Shown: positions 1 through 6,018 of the stretch, one piece after another
How the letters are laid out: each line of letters opens with the position of its first letter
Numbering within the stretch: position 1 is the stretch's first letter
Assembly: GCA_030665485.1 (NCBI GenBank)
Contig: DAOUZV010000050.1
Span: 1 to 8,399 of the forward strand
Length of the DNA: 8,399 bases
DNA from: Chloroflexota bacterium
Lineage (GTDB): Bacteria; Chloroflexota; Dehalococcoidia; JABGRK01
Direction: 5' to 3'
The notes under the pieces: generated by a model
The model's database searches: none
Told to the model about the DNA's origin: nothing
What the model saw: only the letters and a program-made list of their open reading frames with translations
Translations under genes and position numbers: made by a program

Positions 1-68
1 AGAAATTGATTAGACCAACCTGATATCGGCCTATCGGCTAGCTGCCGCACTGCTCATATTTAGTAGAG

Positions 69-97
69 TTGACATGTATCAGGCATCGATGTATCTT
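69..97 (+). promoter_or_regulatory. Sigma-70-type promoter of the lipoprotein gene
   Basis: A perfect -35 box TTGACA at 69-74 is followed after 17 bp by TATCTT at 92-97, a 4/6 match to the -10 consensus. It points at the lipoprotein start at 134 and leaves a leader of about 30 nt that contains the ribosome binding site. A 7-bp direct repeat, TATCGGC, lies just upstream at 24-30 and 32-38 and might be a regulator site, although it is short. Confidence 0.5.
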
Positions 98-133
98 AGG
101 CCTACTGAGTTCTCTATTTCTGAGGAGGTTGAT

Positions 134-577
134 ATGAGGAACAAGGTCATCATCGCGGTCCTGTTATTCGTTATTGTTTTATCACCGGTAGTCCTAAGCT
201 GTTCAGGTCCCGGATCTGCGGCTATAAATGTAGCGAAAGAATGGACGGGAGATGAAGCTAACCTAGTATCCATGTCCAGTGATTTAGCTGACTTGGTTAT
301 AGAAAACATTCCCGGTGTGAATCCAGTGCAAAAAATGAATATCAAAAATCAGATTGCAGGTAAACTGTCTTGGCATTACTCGGCAGCCGAGTTGGATGCG
401 AACAGTTATAGCGTAATTGCTGCGGCTACAGTAACGACGCTAAATATACCCCTAGTTGGAATTTATGATTTTTCAGTCGATTATCAGCTAACTATCGATA
501 CTGCCGGTCAGGAAGTATCCAGCTCGACTTTAGATGAGGGCTCATTTGATTACGTCGTTATTCAAGAAAACGATTAG
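134..577 (+). CDS. Lipoprotein of unknown family at the right end of a putative integrated element
   Basis: I do not recognise the family. The start at 134 is chosen over an in-frame ATG at 74 because it follows a strong GAGGAGG site (122-128) and begins directly with a signal peptide. The 147-residue product has a basic start (MRNK), a hydrophobic core at about residues 5-21 and a lipobox VLSC with the acylated Cys at residue 23, so it should be anchored to the outer face of the cytoplasmic membrane. The mature part of about 125 residues starts with a Ser/Gly/Ala linker, then a helical segment around residues 33-90, then alternating beta-like stretches around 92-145 (for example the region of LVGIYDFSVDYQLTI). 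There are no further cysteines and no catalytic motif I can name. It ends 9 nt before the tRNA-Pro fragment, which suggests that it is cargo of the element to the left and not a core chromosomal gene. Confidence 0.75.
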   Translation: MRNKVIIAVLLFVIVLSPVVLSCSGPGSAAINVAKEWTGDEANLVSMSSDLADLVIENIPGVNPVQKMNIKNQIAGKLSWHYSAAELDANSYSVIAAATVTTLNIPLVGIYDFSVDYQLTIDTAGQEVSSSTLDEGSFDYVVIQEND

Positions 578-586
578 CTAGGATAC

Positions 587-628
587 ATGGGGTTCAGGAG
601 GTCGCCGGTTCAAGTCCGGCCACCCCGA
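587..628 (+). other. 3' half of tRNA-Pro(GGG), probable integration attachment site
   Basis: The 42 bases match the tRNA 3' half position by position: anticodon loop ATGGGGT (587-593; U33, anticodon GGG, G37), 3' anticodon stem TCAGG, five-base variable loop AGGTC, a T-arm with a perfect 5-bp stem GCCGG/CCGGC around TTCAAGT (609-615), acceptor strand CACCCCG and discriminator A at 628. No CCA is encoded. The 5' half is missing: the bases before the loop (GATAC) cannot pair with TCAGG, and no D-arm or CGGGGTG acceptor strand lies upstream. Tyrosine-recombinase elements commonly use tRNA 3' halves from the anticodon loop or T-loop onward as att cores. The orientation implies that the intact tRNA and the body of the element lie to the left of the window. 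Confidence 0.8.
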
Positions 629-635
629 TCTTCTG

Positions 636-896
636 CTAGCCCCGTCCGTACCTCAGCTTGGCGTACACCAGTGATGCGGTAATAGCCGCCCCTATGATGT
701 TCCACAGTATTATCGGGAGTTCATTGCGCAAAAAACCGTAGGCTATCCAGCCGAACAGGCCCAGCCACAGCATGGTGGTAAACATCATGCTTATTTCCCG
801 GGCGCTTTTCATCTTGTAGACGCGTATCACTTGCGGAATCAGGCTCAGTGTAACAAATGCTCCCGCAACTTGACCTACGATATCCGCTGTAGACAT
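636..896 (-). CDS. SemiSWEET-type sugar transporter (PQ-loop family)
   Basis: This 86-residue membrane protein matches the size of bacterial SemiSWEETs, which dimerise to form a six-helix facilitator for small sugars. Three hydrophobic helices are visible at about residues 5-26, 37-56 and 60-80. The family Pro-Gln hinge is at P21-Q22, in the context SLIPQVIRVYKMKSAREIS. W50 and N66 have the same 16-residue spacing as the substrate-contacting Trp and Asn of characterised SemiSWEETs. The start at 896 is preferred to the longer in-frame start at 962 because GGGAGG sits 8 nt upstream and the extra 22 residues are not membrane-like. It is divergent from rubrerythrin, and its stop lies 7 nt after the tRNA-Pro remnant, so it is probably the first native chromosomal gene to the right of the element. 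The sugar cannot be told from the sequence. Confidence 0.88.
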   Translation of the reverse strand: MSTADIVGQVAGAFVTLSLIPQVIRVYKMKSAREISMMFTTMLWLGLFGWIAYGFLRNELPIILWNIIGAAITASLVYAKLRYGRG

Positions 897-922
897 ATCT
901 TTTCCTCCCGTCGATGCTAAAC

Positions 923-931
923 AGTATAGCA
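923..931 (-). promoter_or_regulatory. Extended -10 promoter of the SemiSWEET gene
   Basis: Read on the minus strand, TGCTATACT matches the extended -10 form TGnTATAAT with one difference (-10 box at 923-928). No good -35 box is present at 16-18 bp, which is usual for extended -10 promoters. The predicted transcript would start about 20 nt before the SemiSWEET ATG at 896. Confidence 0.4.
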
Positions 932-983
932 GTTTGCCCCTGCTGCCTGCTACTTTTATCACAGAACGCTTTTTGCATGACGG

Positions 984-1013
984 TTTACACTGTTGTTTAA
1001 AATGCGGTATACT
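984..1013 (+). promoter_or_regulatory. Promoter of the rubrerythrin gene
   Basis: TTTACA (984-989, 5/6 match) and TATACT (1008-1013, 5/6 match) are separated by 18 bp. The expected start near 1020 gives a leader of about 45 nt that contains the AGGAGG ribosome binding site just before the rubrerythrin ATG. I see no clear PerR- or Fur-like palindrome over it. Confidence 0.6.
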
Positions 1014-1064
1014 CTGCTGTACATCGCGTTATAGCTGTAAGAAGGAAGCAAAAGGAGGACAGTT

Positions 1065-1568
1065 ATGGGCAATACAAGCGATAATTTACAGGAGGCTTTT
1101 GCCGGGGAGAGCCAGGCGTCACGCAAGTACTTATATTATGCCGAGAAGGCCGATAAAGAAGGGCAGAAGTACATCGCCAGGCTGTTCCGCGCCGCGTCGG
1201 ATGCGGAAACGGCGCACGCCCGCAATCACCTTAACGTGTTGGGTGGCATAAAATCCACGGCAGAGAACCTGAAGGACGCTATCGGGGGAGAGAACCACGA
1301 GTTTACAGAGATGTACCCCGATTTTATCAAGAAGGCGGGTGACGAGGCCAACAAGGCGGCAACCGATACCTTCGACCTGGCAAACAAGGTGGAAGAGATA
1401 CACCACACCTTGTATTCGGATGCGCTGACAAGGATGGAGAAGGGCGAAGACATCGAAAACAAGCCCATATACGTTTGCCAGTACTGCGGTAATACCGTCG
1501 TCGGCGAAGCCCCGGACCGCTGCCCCGTCTGCGGCGTACCCAAAAAGCTGTTCAAGCTCATAGACTAG
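1065..1568 (+). CDS. rbr: Rubrerythrin
   Basis: This cytoplasmic non-haem iron protein of anaerobes reduces hydrogen peroxide to water with electrons from rubredoxin or NADH partners. The 167 residues hold both expected domains. Residues 1-132 form a ferritin-like four-helix bundle with di-iron ligands in the family order: E15, E48 and H51 (DAETAH), E76 and E79 (GGENHEF, then TEMYPDF), and E110 with H113 (EEIH). Residues 135-167 are a rubredoxin-like FeCys4 domain with C138xxC141 and C153PxC156. No iron ligand is missing. AGGAGG lies 8 nt before the ATG, which fixes the start. The gene has its own promoter and is probably monocistronic, since the next gene is convergent. It is slightly shorter than the Desulfovibrio protein (191 aa), as is common in the family. 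Confidence 0.96.
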   Translation: MGNTSDNLQEAFAGESQASRKYLYYAEKADKEGQKYIARLFRAASDAETAHARNHLNVLGGIKSTAENLKDAIGGENHEFTEMYPDFIKKAGDEANKAATDTFDLANKVEEIHHTLYSDALTRMEKGEDIENKPIYVCQYCGNTVVGEAPDRCPVCGVPKKLFKLID

Positions 1569-1591
1569 ATCTTGCTTAATAAATAGACAAA

Positions 1592-1648
1592 AATAAGGCT
1601 GGCTTAGATCAAAGTGCTCTTGGCACGCAAAACTAAGCCAGCCTTATT
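1592..1648. terminator. Long perfect inverted repeat between convergent genes, probable terminator
   Basis: The arms AATAAGGCTGGCTTAG (1592-1607) and its exact reverse complement (1633-1648) form a 16-bp stem around a 25-nt loop. The loop itself contains a small GTGC/GCAC hairpin (1614-1617 and 1623-1626). On the minus strand the stem is followed by a run of Us (TTATTTTTG), so it fits an intrinsic terminator for the small gene at 1669-1926. On the plus strand only TTATT within the stem serves rubrerythrin, so termination there would be weaker. Confidence 0.7.
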
Positions 1649-1668
1649 GCTCCTGTAATTATTGCTTT

Positions 1669-1926
1669 CTATCTTCGGTTAAGGTGCAAATAGACGGTCT
1701 TGGCACCATCGTCGCTGGGGCCCGCCACCATCTTCTGCTCGGTAAAAGAGTCTACAGTGGCGTTTGCCTCTGCCGCCGAATCCGCCTCGTAAACGTTCCA
1801 GTTTTTGGGATTACGGCTGGCCTTCTTGGTCTGATCGGGATCGTTGGTCGTGCCGATGGTCCATGCGCGGTAAATTCCTCCCGTAACCGTTATTATCTTT
1901 TGCTTTATCTCGTTCGTATCTGCCAT
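1669..1926 (-). CDS. Small protein of unknown function, possibly degenerate GIY-YIG-like
   Basis: I do not recognise this 85-residue soluble protein with certainty. The ATG at 1926 is chosen over the one at 1932 because the GGAGG site lies 7 nt before the former and only 1 nt before the latter. Near the N-terminus, residues 17-30 read GIYRAWTIGTTNDP, which resembles the two strands of a GIY-YIG domain. However, only 3 residues separate GIY from TIG instead of the usual 10 or so, and the catalytic Arg of the following helix is replaced by Q-T-K-K (32-35). A second half with KNWNVYEADS (41-50), an Ala/Glu-rich helix (50-66) and a final strand TVYLHL would fit a small alpha/beta fold. There is no signal peptide and no cysteine. 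It has its own promoter, a convergent neighbour (rubrerythrin) and a terminator, so it is probably transcribed alone. Confidence 0.75.
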   Translation of the reverse strand: MADTNEIKQKIITVTGGIYRAWTIGTTNDPDQTKKASRNPKNWNVYEADSAAEANATVDSFTEQKMVAGPSDDGAKTVYLHLNRR

Positions 1927-1945
1927 GTGCATACCTCCACTCGTT

Positions 1946-1975
1946 ATGATACAAAAAAATCGTCGGCCCTGTCAA
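1946..1975 (-). promoter_or_regulatory. Promoter of the small gene at 1669-1926
   Basis: On the minus strand a perfect TTGACA (1970-1975) lies 18 bp before TATCAT (1946-1951, 5/6 match). The spacer includes a T7 run. The expected transcription start falls near 1939, which leaves a very short leader that begins about at the GGAGG site. Confidence 0.6.
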
Positions 1976-1993
1976 TTTTGCTGAGGCTGCTGC

Positions 1994-3400
1994 CTAAGCC
2001 TCGTTATGCGGATATCTGAGACGGAAACGGATGCCGAGATGACGGTATTCGTAGACGGTCCAAACCATGGTCAGAGTAATGGCGCACAGGTCTGCCGTAG
2101 GGAACGATGCCCACAGCCCCGTTACGTTGAATAATCGGGAAAGAATAAGTATTGCCGGAATCAGGAAGATGATCTGCCGCGATGACGCCAGTATAAGCGA
2201 GGCGATGCCCCGGCCCAGTCCCTGGAAGAAGGCGCTCAGCACGTTCTGAAGTCCAACGGTAAAAAAACTTATGGCAAAAATCCTCATGGCGGTCGTGCCG
2301 TTTTCCAGAAATACGGGATCGGAGTTAAACATGGACATCAACTGGGTTGGTATCAGCAGTGCAACCAGCGTGCACATCGCCCCCCAGAACAGGGCTGCCA
2401 TGCTTGCTTTGTTGACCACTTCCCCCACTCTTTCTTTGAGCCCGGCGCCGGAGTTATAGCCAACCAGGGGCAGTACCCCTTGGCCCAGTCCCATGGTGGG
2501 CATAAAGGCAAAGCTGGATATGCTGAACATGATGCTGAGCACGGCAACGTAGTTCGTATCGAAGCCTGTGGCAATTCTGTTGGCCAGTAAGGTTACGAAA
2601 GCAAATGCGCTCATTCGCACGATTGAGGCCAACCCGACCTTGTAGATTTCCTTAAGTGTTTTTATATCGGGCAAAAAGTTTTTAAGACGGAAGCGGAACG
2701 ACGTCTTTTTGGATATGAAGTAGTAGACAAACACCACTGCGGCAACGGAGCGGGCTATTACGGTGGCGATGGCCGCGCCGGTAACTCCCATATCGAGCAC
2801 GTGAATCAGTATCGGGTCCATCGCTATGTTGATTAGGGCTGATATTATCATTACAACGCTGGGGAAGGTCGGCGAACCCTCGGCCCTGATGATGCTGCCG
2901 ATGGTGAGTGAAAACGCGTTTACAAATGCAAAGGTGGTCAGAATAGACATGTAGTCTTTGGCCAGTTGCAGAACCTTCGCATCGTATGGTGTGGAGTCGT
3001 TGGCCCCTATCAGGCGCAGTATGCCATCCAGGTTGGGCAGGACGATGGCCGTCATCAGAATGCCGAGCACCAGGGTCAGCGTGATGGTAACGGCGGCGGC
3101 GCGGTTCGCTCCATTTCTGTTATCGGCTCCCAGTCTTCGCGAAATCAGCGAAGCGGCTCCCACGCCGGTTCCCAGCAAAACGGCCATAAACGCTATCATT
3201 ATGGGGAAAACGTAGCCTAGCGCGGCGAGCGATTGCAGCCCTTCCTCGCCCGGTATACGGCCCACCCATATCCTGTCGACCATGTTGTAGGTGGATGCAA
3301 CCGTCATCGATACGATGGCCGGTCCGGAAAAGCGGAACAGCAGTTTCCAGATGGACTGCTGCCCCATTGCGGCGCTTCTATGCTCACCCTTTTGCTTCAT
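1994..3400 (-). CDS. MATE-family multidrug/metabolite exporter (paralogue 1)
   Basis: This 468-residue membrane protein belongs to the MATE family, which exports cationic compounds or metabolites by Na+ or H+ antiport. The length and about twelve hydrophobic helices fit two MatE repeats. Typical features include the first-helix region FSGPAIVSMTVASTYNMVDR with the conserved Pro and Asp, RAEGSPTFPS near residue 170, and QGVLPLVGYNSGAG near residue 310. The start at 3400 follows GGAG with 5 nt spacing. The later in-frame ATG (residue 12) has no such site. The first residues, MKQKGEHRS, resemble those of the upstream paralogue. It lies 137 nt downstream of that paralogue on the same strand. Its C-terminal 68 residues are about 70% identical to the paralogue by eye and share the ending RYPHNEA, so the pair arose by tandem duplication. 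The substrate is unknown. Confidence 0.93.
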   Translation of the reverse strand: MKQKGEHRSAAMGQQSIWKLLFRFSGPAIVSMTVASTYNMVDRIWVGRIPGEEGLQSLAALGYVFPIMIAFMAVLLGTGVGAASLISRRLGADNRNGANRAAAVTITLTLVLGILMTAIVLPNLDGILRLIGANDSTPYDAKVLQLAKDYMSILTTFAFVNAFSLTIGSIIRAEGSPTFPSVVMIISALINIAMDPILIHVLDMGVTGAAIATVIARSVAAVVFVYYFISKKTSFRFRLKNFLPDIKTLKEIYKVGLASIVRMSAFAFVTLLANRIATGFDTNYVAVLSIMFSISSFAFMPTMGLGQGVLPLVGYNSGAGLKERVGEVVNKASMAALFWGAMCTLVALLIPTQLMSMFNSDPVFLENGTTAMRIFAISFFTVGLQNVLSAFFQGLGRGIASLILASSRQIIFLIPAILILSRLFNVTGLWASFPTADLCAITLTMVWTVYEYRHLGIRFRLRYPHNEA

Positions 3401-3448
3401 TCATACTCCATTTATATGTCGCCTCGGATTTGACTGCCCAAATATTTA

Positions 3449-3477
3449 ATTTTACCCGACAAGGACCTGTTCTACAA
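3449..3477 (-). promoter_or_regulatory. Possible internal promoter for the downstream MATE gene
   Basis: On the minus strand TTGTAG (3472-3477, 3/6 match) lies 17 bp before TAAAAT (3449-3454, 5/6 match), about 50 bp before the ATG of the 1994-3400 gene. It overlaps the distal arm of the long inverted repeat in the spacer. The -35 box is weak, so this is a tentative call. Confidence 0.3.
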
Positions 3478-3525
3478 CAGCGGGCCTTCCCGTCATGAAG
3501 AATACGGAGCGGGTCCCTGTCGGGT
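3454..3525 (-). repeat. Nested inverted repeats in the spacer between the two MATE genes
   Basis: A 13-base arm at 3513-3525 and its partner at 3454-3466 are complementary with one mismatch. In the minus-strand transcript that mismatch becomes a G-U pair, so the structure is best in the RNA of the MATE operon. The loop of about 46 nt holds a second hairpin, CGGG/CCCG, at 3481-3492. No U-run follows the outer stem, so it looks less like a classic terminator than like an attenuating or mRNA-stabilising structure. Confidence 0.4.
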
Positions 3526-3537
3526 TGGTGCCGTTGC

Positions 3538-4926
3538 TTAAGCCTCGTTGTGCGGGTAGCGCAGTTTGAAGGGAATTTTTAAGCGGCGGAACTCGTAGGT
3601 GGTCCATACCAGGCACAGGGTTATGGCCAGCCCATCGGCGGTGGGGAACGAGGCCCACAGCCCGGTCAGCCCGAAGTATCTGGTCAGTATCAGCAGGGCG
3701 GGCAGTAAAAAGATGATCTGTCTTGCCGATGTCAGCACCAGCGAGGCGATCCCCCGGCCCAATCCCTGGAAGAAGGCGCTTAAGGTGTATTGCAGCCCTA
3801 TGCTGAAAAAGCTGAGGGCGAATATGCGCATTGCCCGCTGGCCCGTGTCAAGGAAACCTGGATCGGAGTTGAACAAAGCCATAATCTGTCTTGGCAGCAG
3901 CAGGCCGATGATGGCGCACATGATTCCCCACCCTAAGCTCAAAAGCCCCGCCTTGACCACCACCTCGCCAACACGGTTGTTCTTGCCCGCTCCATGGTTG
4001 TATCCCACCAGCGGCAGCACACCCTGGCTCAGTCCGATAGACGGCATGAAGGCGAAGCTGGCGACGCTGCCCATCACACCGAGAACGGCGAGCTTGTCCT
4101 CGCCGAATTGTATCGCCGTTCTGTTTGCCAGCGCCAGCACCACCGCCGCGGCGCTCATCCTCACTATGGAGGCAAGCCCGATGCGGTATATTTCGGCCAG
4201 TATCTTCAGTCTGGGGATGAAGTTTCTGGGGTGGAGGTGGTACGCGATTTTACCCCGAAGCAGATAGATGACGAATATGAGCGCACCGATGCCTCGAGCG
4301 CTGACGGTGGCTATGGCCGCCCCCTGCACGCCCATGGCGGGGAAAGGGCCCCATCCGAAAATCAGAAAAGGATCCAGTATCATGTTGATGACAGATGCGG
4401 TCACGAATACCACGCTGGGGAAGGTCGGTGAGCCCCCGGCCCTGATGATGGTGCCTATCACCAGCATGAAGGAATCGAAAATGGAGAATGCCGCGATGAT
4501 GAAAAGATATTTTTTGGCCATGGGCATAACCGCATCGCTGGCGCCCATCTGCTTCAAAATCGGCTCCAGAAGCGGCAGGCAGATGGCTGCCATCAGTATG
4601 CCTATTATCAGCGAGAGGGTTATGGCGGTGCCGGCAACCCGGTTTGCCTGCTCGCGTTTGCCCGCTCCTAGGCTGCGCGCGATAAGAGAGGAGGCTCCCA
4701 TACCGGTTCCTATGGATATGGACATAAACAGCAGCATCACGGGGAAGGCCGCCGCCAGCGCCGCCAGCTCGTTGTATCCAATGCGTCCCACCCACATCCT
4801 GTCAACCATGTTGTAGGTCGATGCCATTGTCATCGAGATAATCGCCGGCCCCGAAAAACGGGCCAGCAGACTCCAGATCGGCTGCCGGCCCATAACGTCG
4901 CTTCTATGTCCGTCTGCTTGCTTCAT
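3538..4926 (-). CDS. MATE-family multidrug/metabolite exporter (paralogue 2)
   Basis: This 462-residue paralogue of the neighbouring exporter is the promoter-proximal member of the pair. The MATE hallmarks are again clear: FSGPAIISMTMASTYNMVDR at the first helix, RAGGSPTFPS near residue 170, QGVLPLVGYNHGAG near residue 310, and about twelve membrane helices in two repeats. The start at 4926 follows GGAG with 6 nt spacing. The paralogue downstream has a 3-residue insertion after VGRI (PGEEG against GYN), and the two differ most in the periplasmic and cytoplasmic loops, which hints at different substrates. There is no regulator gene of the MarR or TetR type in the window. The 137-nt spacer to the next MATE gene is structured, so the pair may share one transcript with uneven expression. 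The ion coupling and the substrate cannot be told. Confidence 0.93.
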   Translation of the reverse strand: MKQADGHRSDVMGRQPIWSLLARFSGPAIISMTMASTYNMVDRMWVGRIGYNELAALAAAFPVMLLFMSISIGTGMGASSLIARSLGAGKREQANRVAGTAITLSLIIGILMAAICLPLLEPILKQMGASDAVMPMAKKYLFIIAAFSIFDSFMLVIGTIIRAGGSPTFPSVVFVTASVINMILDPFLIFGWGPFPAMGVQGAAIATVSARGIGALIFVIYLLRGKIAYHLHPRNFIPRLKILAEIYRIGLASIVRMSAAAVVLALANRTAIQFGEDKLAVLGVMGSVASFAFMPSIGLSQGVLPLVGYNHGAGKNNRVGEVVVKAGLLSLGWGIMCAIIGLLLPRQIMALFNSDPGFLDTGQRAMRIFALSFFSIGLQYTLSAFFQGLGRGIASLVLTSARQIIFLLPALLILTRYFGLTGLWASFPTADGLAITLCLVWTTYEFRRLKIPFKLRYPHNEA

Positions 4927-4974
4927 CTACTCTCCGTTTTAAGTTAGGCAGCGTGTTTTTGCTGTCTGAAGCTA

Positions 4975-5003
4975 ATTCTACTGGAATCCGCCCCGTTCCA
5001 CAA
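4975..5003 (-). promoter_or_regulatory. Possible promoter of the MATE gene pair
   Basis: On the minus strand TTGTGG (4998-5003, 3/6 match) precedes TAGAAT (4975-4980, 5/6 match) by 17 bp, about 50 bp before the ATG at 4926. The -35 box overlaps one copy of a 9-bp direct repeat, CCACAATAG (4998-5006 and 5058-5066), and lies next to a palindrome, AGCAATTGCT (5005-5014). Both are candidate regulator sites in this divergent intergenic region. Confidence 0.35.
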
Positions 5004-5093
5004 TAGCAATTGCTGTCACTTTGGGACAAAAGTCGCATACAAAAGAGACGGTGTGGGCCACAATAGTCTGGTAATAAATGTTGGAGGAATGAC

Positions 5094-5312
5094 GTGCGAG
5101 AGAAGGTTGAAGAAGTACTGGATAAGATACGCCCCGCTCTTATGGCCGATGGCGGTGATGTGGAGCTGGTAAACGTCGATGACGGCGTGGTCTCGGTAAG
5201 GCTAACCGGGGCCTGCGGCTGCTGCGGTATGTCCGCCATGACGCTTAAATACGGCGTGGAGCGCATGCTCAAAAGCGAACTGTCCGGGGTAAAAGAGGTG
5301 GTAGCCGTCTAA
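5094..5312 (+). CDS. Nfu-type iron-sulphur cluster scaffold/carrier (NifU C-terminal domain)
   Basis: This 72-residue stand-alone NifU C-terminal domain carries and delivers [4Fe-4S] clusters to target proteins in the cytoplasm. The whole length aligns with the family: KVEEVLDKIRPALMADGGDVELV at the N-terminus, then GACGCCGMSAMTLKYGVE with the cluster-binding CxxC formed by C41 and C44 (an extra C43 lies between them) and the usual TLK.GxE helix. The start is GTG at 5094, supported by GGAGG at 5083-5087 with 6 nt spacing; there is no ATG start nearby. It is divergent from the MATE pair and 40 nt upstream of the molybdopterin-fold lipoprotein on the same strand, so it probably heads a three-gene operon. 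Its link to that operon may be cofactor supply to redox proteins, which is an inference. Confidence 0.92.
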   Translation: MREKVEEVLDKIRPALMADGGDVELVNVDDGVVSVRLTGACGCCGMSAMTLKYGVERMLKSELSGVKEVVAV

Positions 5313-5352
5313 AACGGGGCCATTCGTACAACCCCATACTCGGAGGTATAAA

Positions 5353-6012
5353 ATGCGAGTGATTTCACTTGCAGGATCAGTTCTGGCGGCTGTCTCTCTG
5401 TTGGCCTTATCCGCCTGCGGCGGAGGCGCCATCCAGCTTTCTGGAACAGAGGTGCGCGAGTACCAGGGAGAGAACCTGTCCTCTATACAGGATTTCCGGG
5501 AAAACTCCATAAGAGGCCCGCAGTATATAGATATCGAGGGCTATGAACTTGCTATTTCCGGGCTGGTAGAAACGCCGCTAACCCTGTCCTACGATGAGGT
5601 AACAGCTGAAAACGATCTCTACAAGAAGGTGGTAACGCTCAACTGCGTCGAGGGCTGGAGCGCCACCATCCTGTGGGAGGGTGTGCTCGTTACCGACCTG
5701 CTTGCCCAAGCCGGCGTGCTGCCCGCCGCAAGAGTTCTCATATTTTACGCCGAGGACGGATACACAACCTCGCTGCCCATAGAGTACATAACCGATAACG
5801 ACATCATAATGGCGCACAAGATGAACGATGTGGTGCTGCCGTCGGAGCGCGGCTTCCCCTTCCAGCTTGTCGCCGAGAGCAAGTGGGGCTATAAGTGGAT
5901 AAAATGGATAACCGCAATCGAGCTTTCCGACGATATCAGCTACAGGGGCTACTGGGAGGACCGGGGCTATTCAAACGACGGGGACCTGGATGGAAGCAAG
6001 TTTGAGGGGTAG
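5353..6012 (+). CDS. Lipoprotein with sulfite-oxidase-fold molybdopterin-binding domain
   Basis: This 219-residue product has a lipoprotein signal peptide (hydrophobic residues 4-20, lipobox LSAC, acylated C22), so it acts outside the cytoplasmic membrane. Residues of about 58-200 match the oxidoreductase molybdopterin-binding domain of the sulfite oxidase/MsrP family. The motif TLNCVEGWS places the molybdenum-ligand cysteine at C98, followed by LWEGVLVTDLL, FYAEDGYTTSLP (130-142), the RGFPFQLVAE stretch (166-175) and GYKWIKWI (179-186). The ending GYWEDRGYSNDGD is also typical. The protein is shorter than animal or plant sulfite oxidases because it lacks their dimerisation and haem domains. 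The signal has no twin arginine, unlike MsrP, which is odd for a cofactor usually inserted before export. GGAGG lies 6 nt before the ATG. It sits 6 nt before a two-helix membrane protein. The substrate (for example sulphoxide, sulfite or other) is unknown. Confidence 0.88.
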   Translation: MRVISLAGSVLAAVSLLALSACGGGAIQLSGTEVREYQGENLSSIQDFRENSIRGPQYIDIEGYELAISGLVETPLTLSYDEVTAENDLYKKVVTLNCVEGWSATILWEGVLVTDLLAQAGVLPAARVLIFYAEDGYTTSLPIEYITDNDIIMAHKMNDVVLPSERGFPFQLVAESKWGYKWIKWITAIELSDDISYRGYWEDRGYSNDGDLDGSKFEG

Positions 6013-6018
6013 TGTTTA

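Noticed and set aside
587..628. A complete tRNA-Pro gene ending at 628
   Set aside because: There is no 5' acceptor strand, D-arm or 5' anticodon stem upstream; the match starts only at the anticodon loop.
897..962. Longer SemiSWEET start at 962
   Set aside because: The added 22 residues are not membrane-like, would include the predicted promoter and lie upstream of the good GGGAGG site used by the 896 start.
1983..2002. Hairpin GAGGCT/AGCCTC at the end of the MATE gene as a terminator
   Set aside because: The stem is only 6 bp, includes the stop codon and is followed by AGCAAAATTG on the minus strand with no U-run. The T7 run lies about 20 nt further on and has no stem next to it.
3599..4816. 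Long plus-strand reading frames opposite the MATE gene (3599-4267, 4268-4816)
   Set aside because: They are antisense to a clear MATE coding sequence, lack good ribosome binding sites and have low-complexity Pro/Ser/Met-rich translations with no family pattern.
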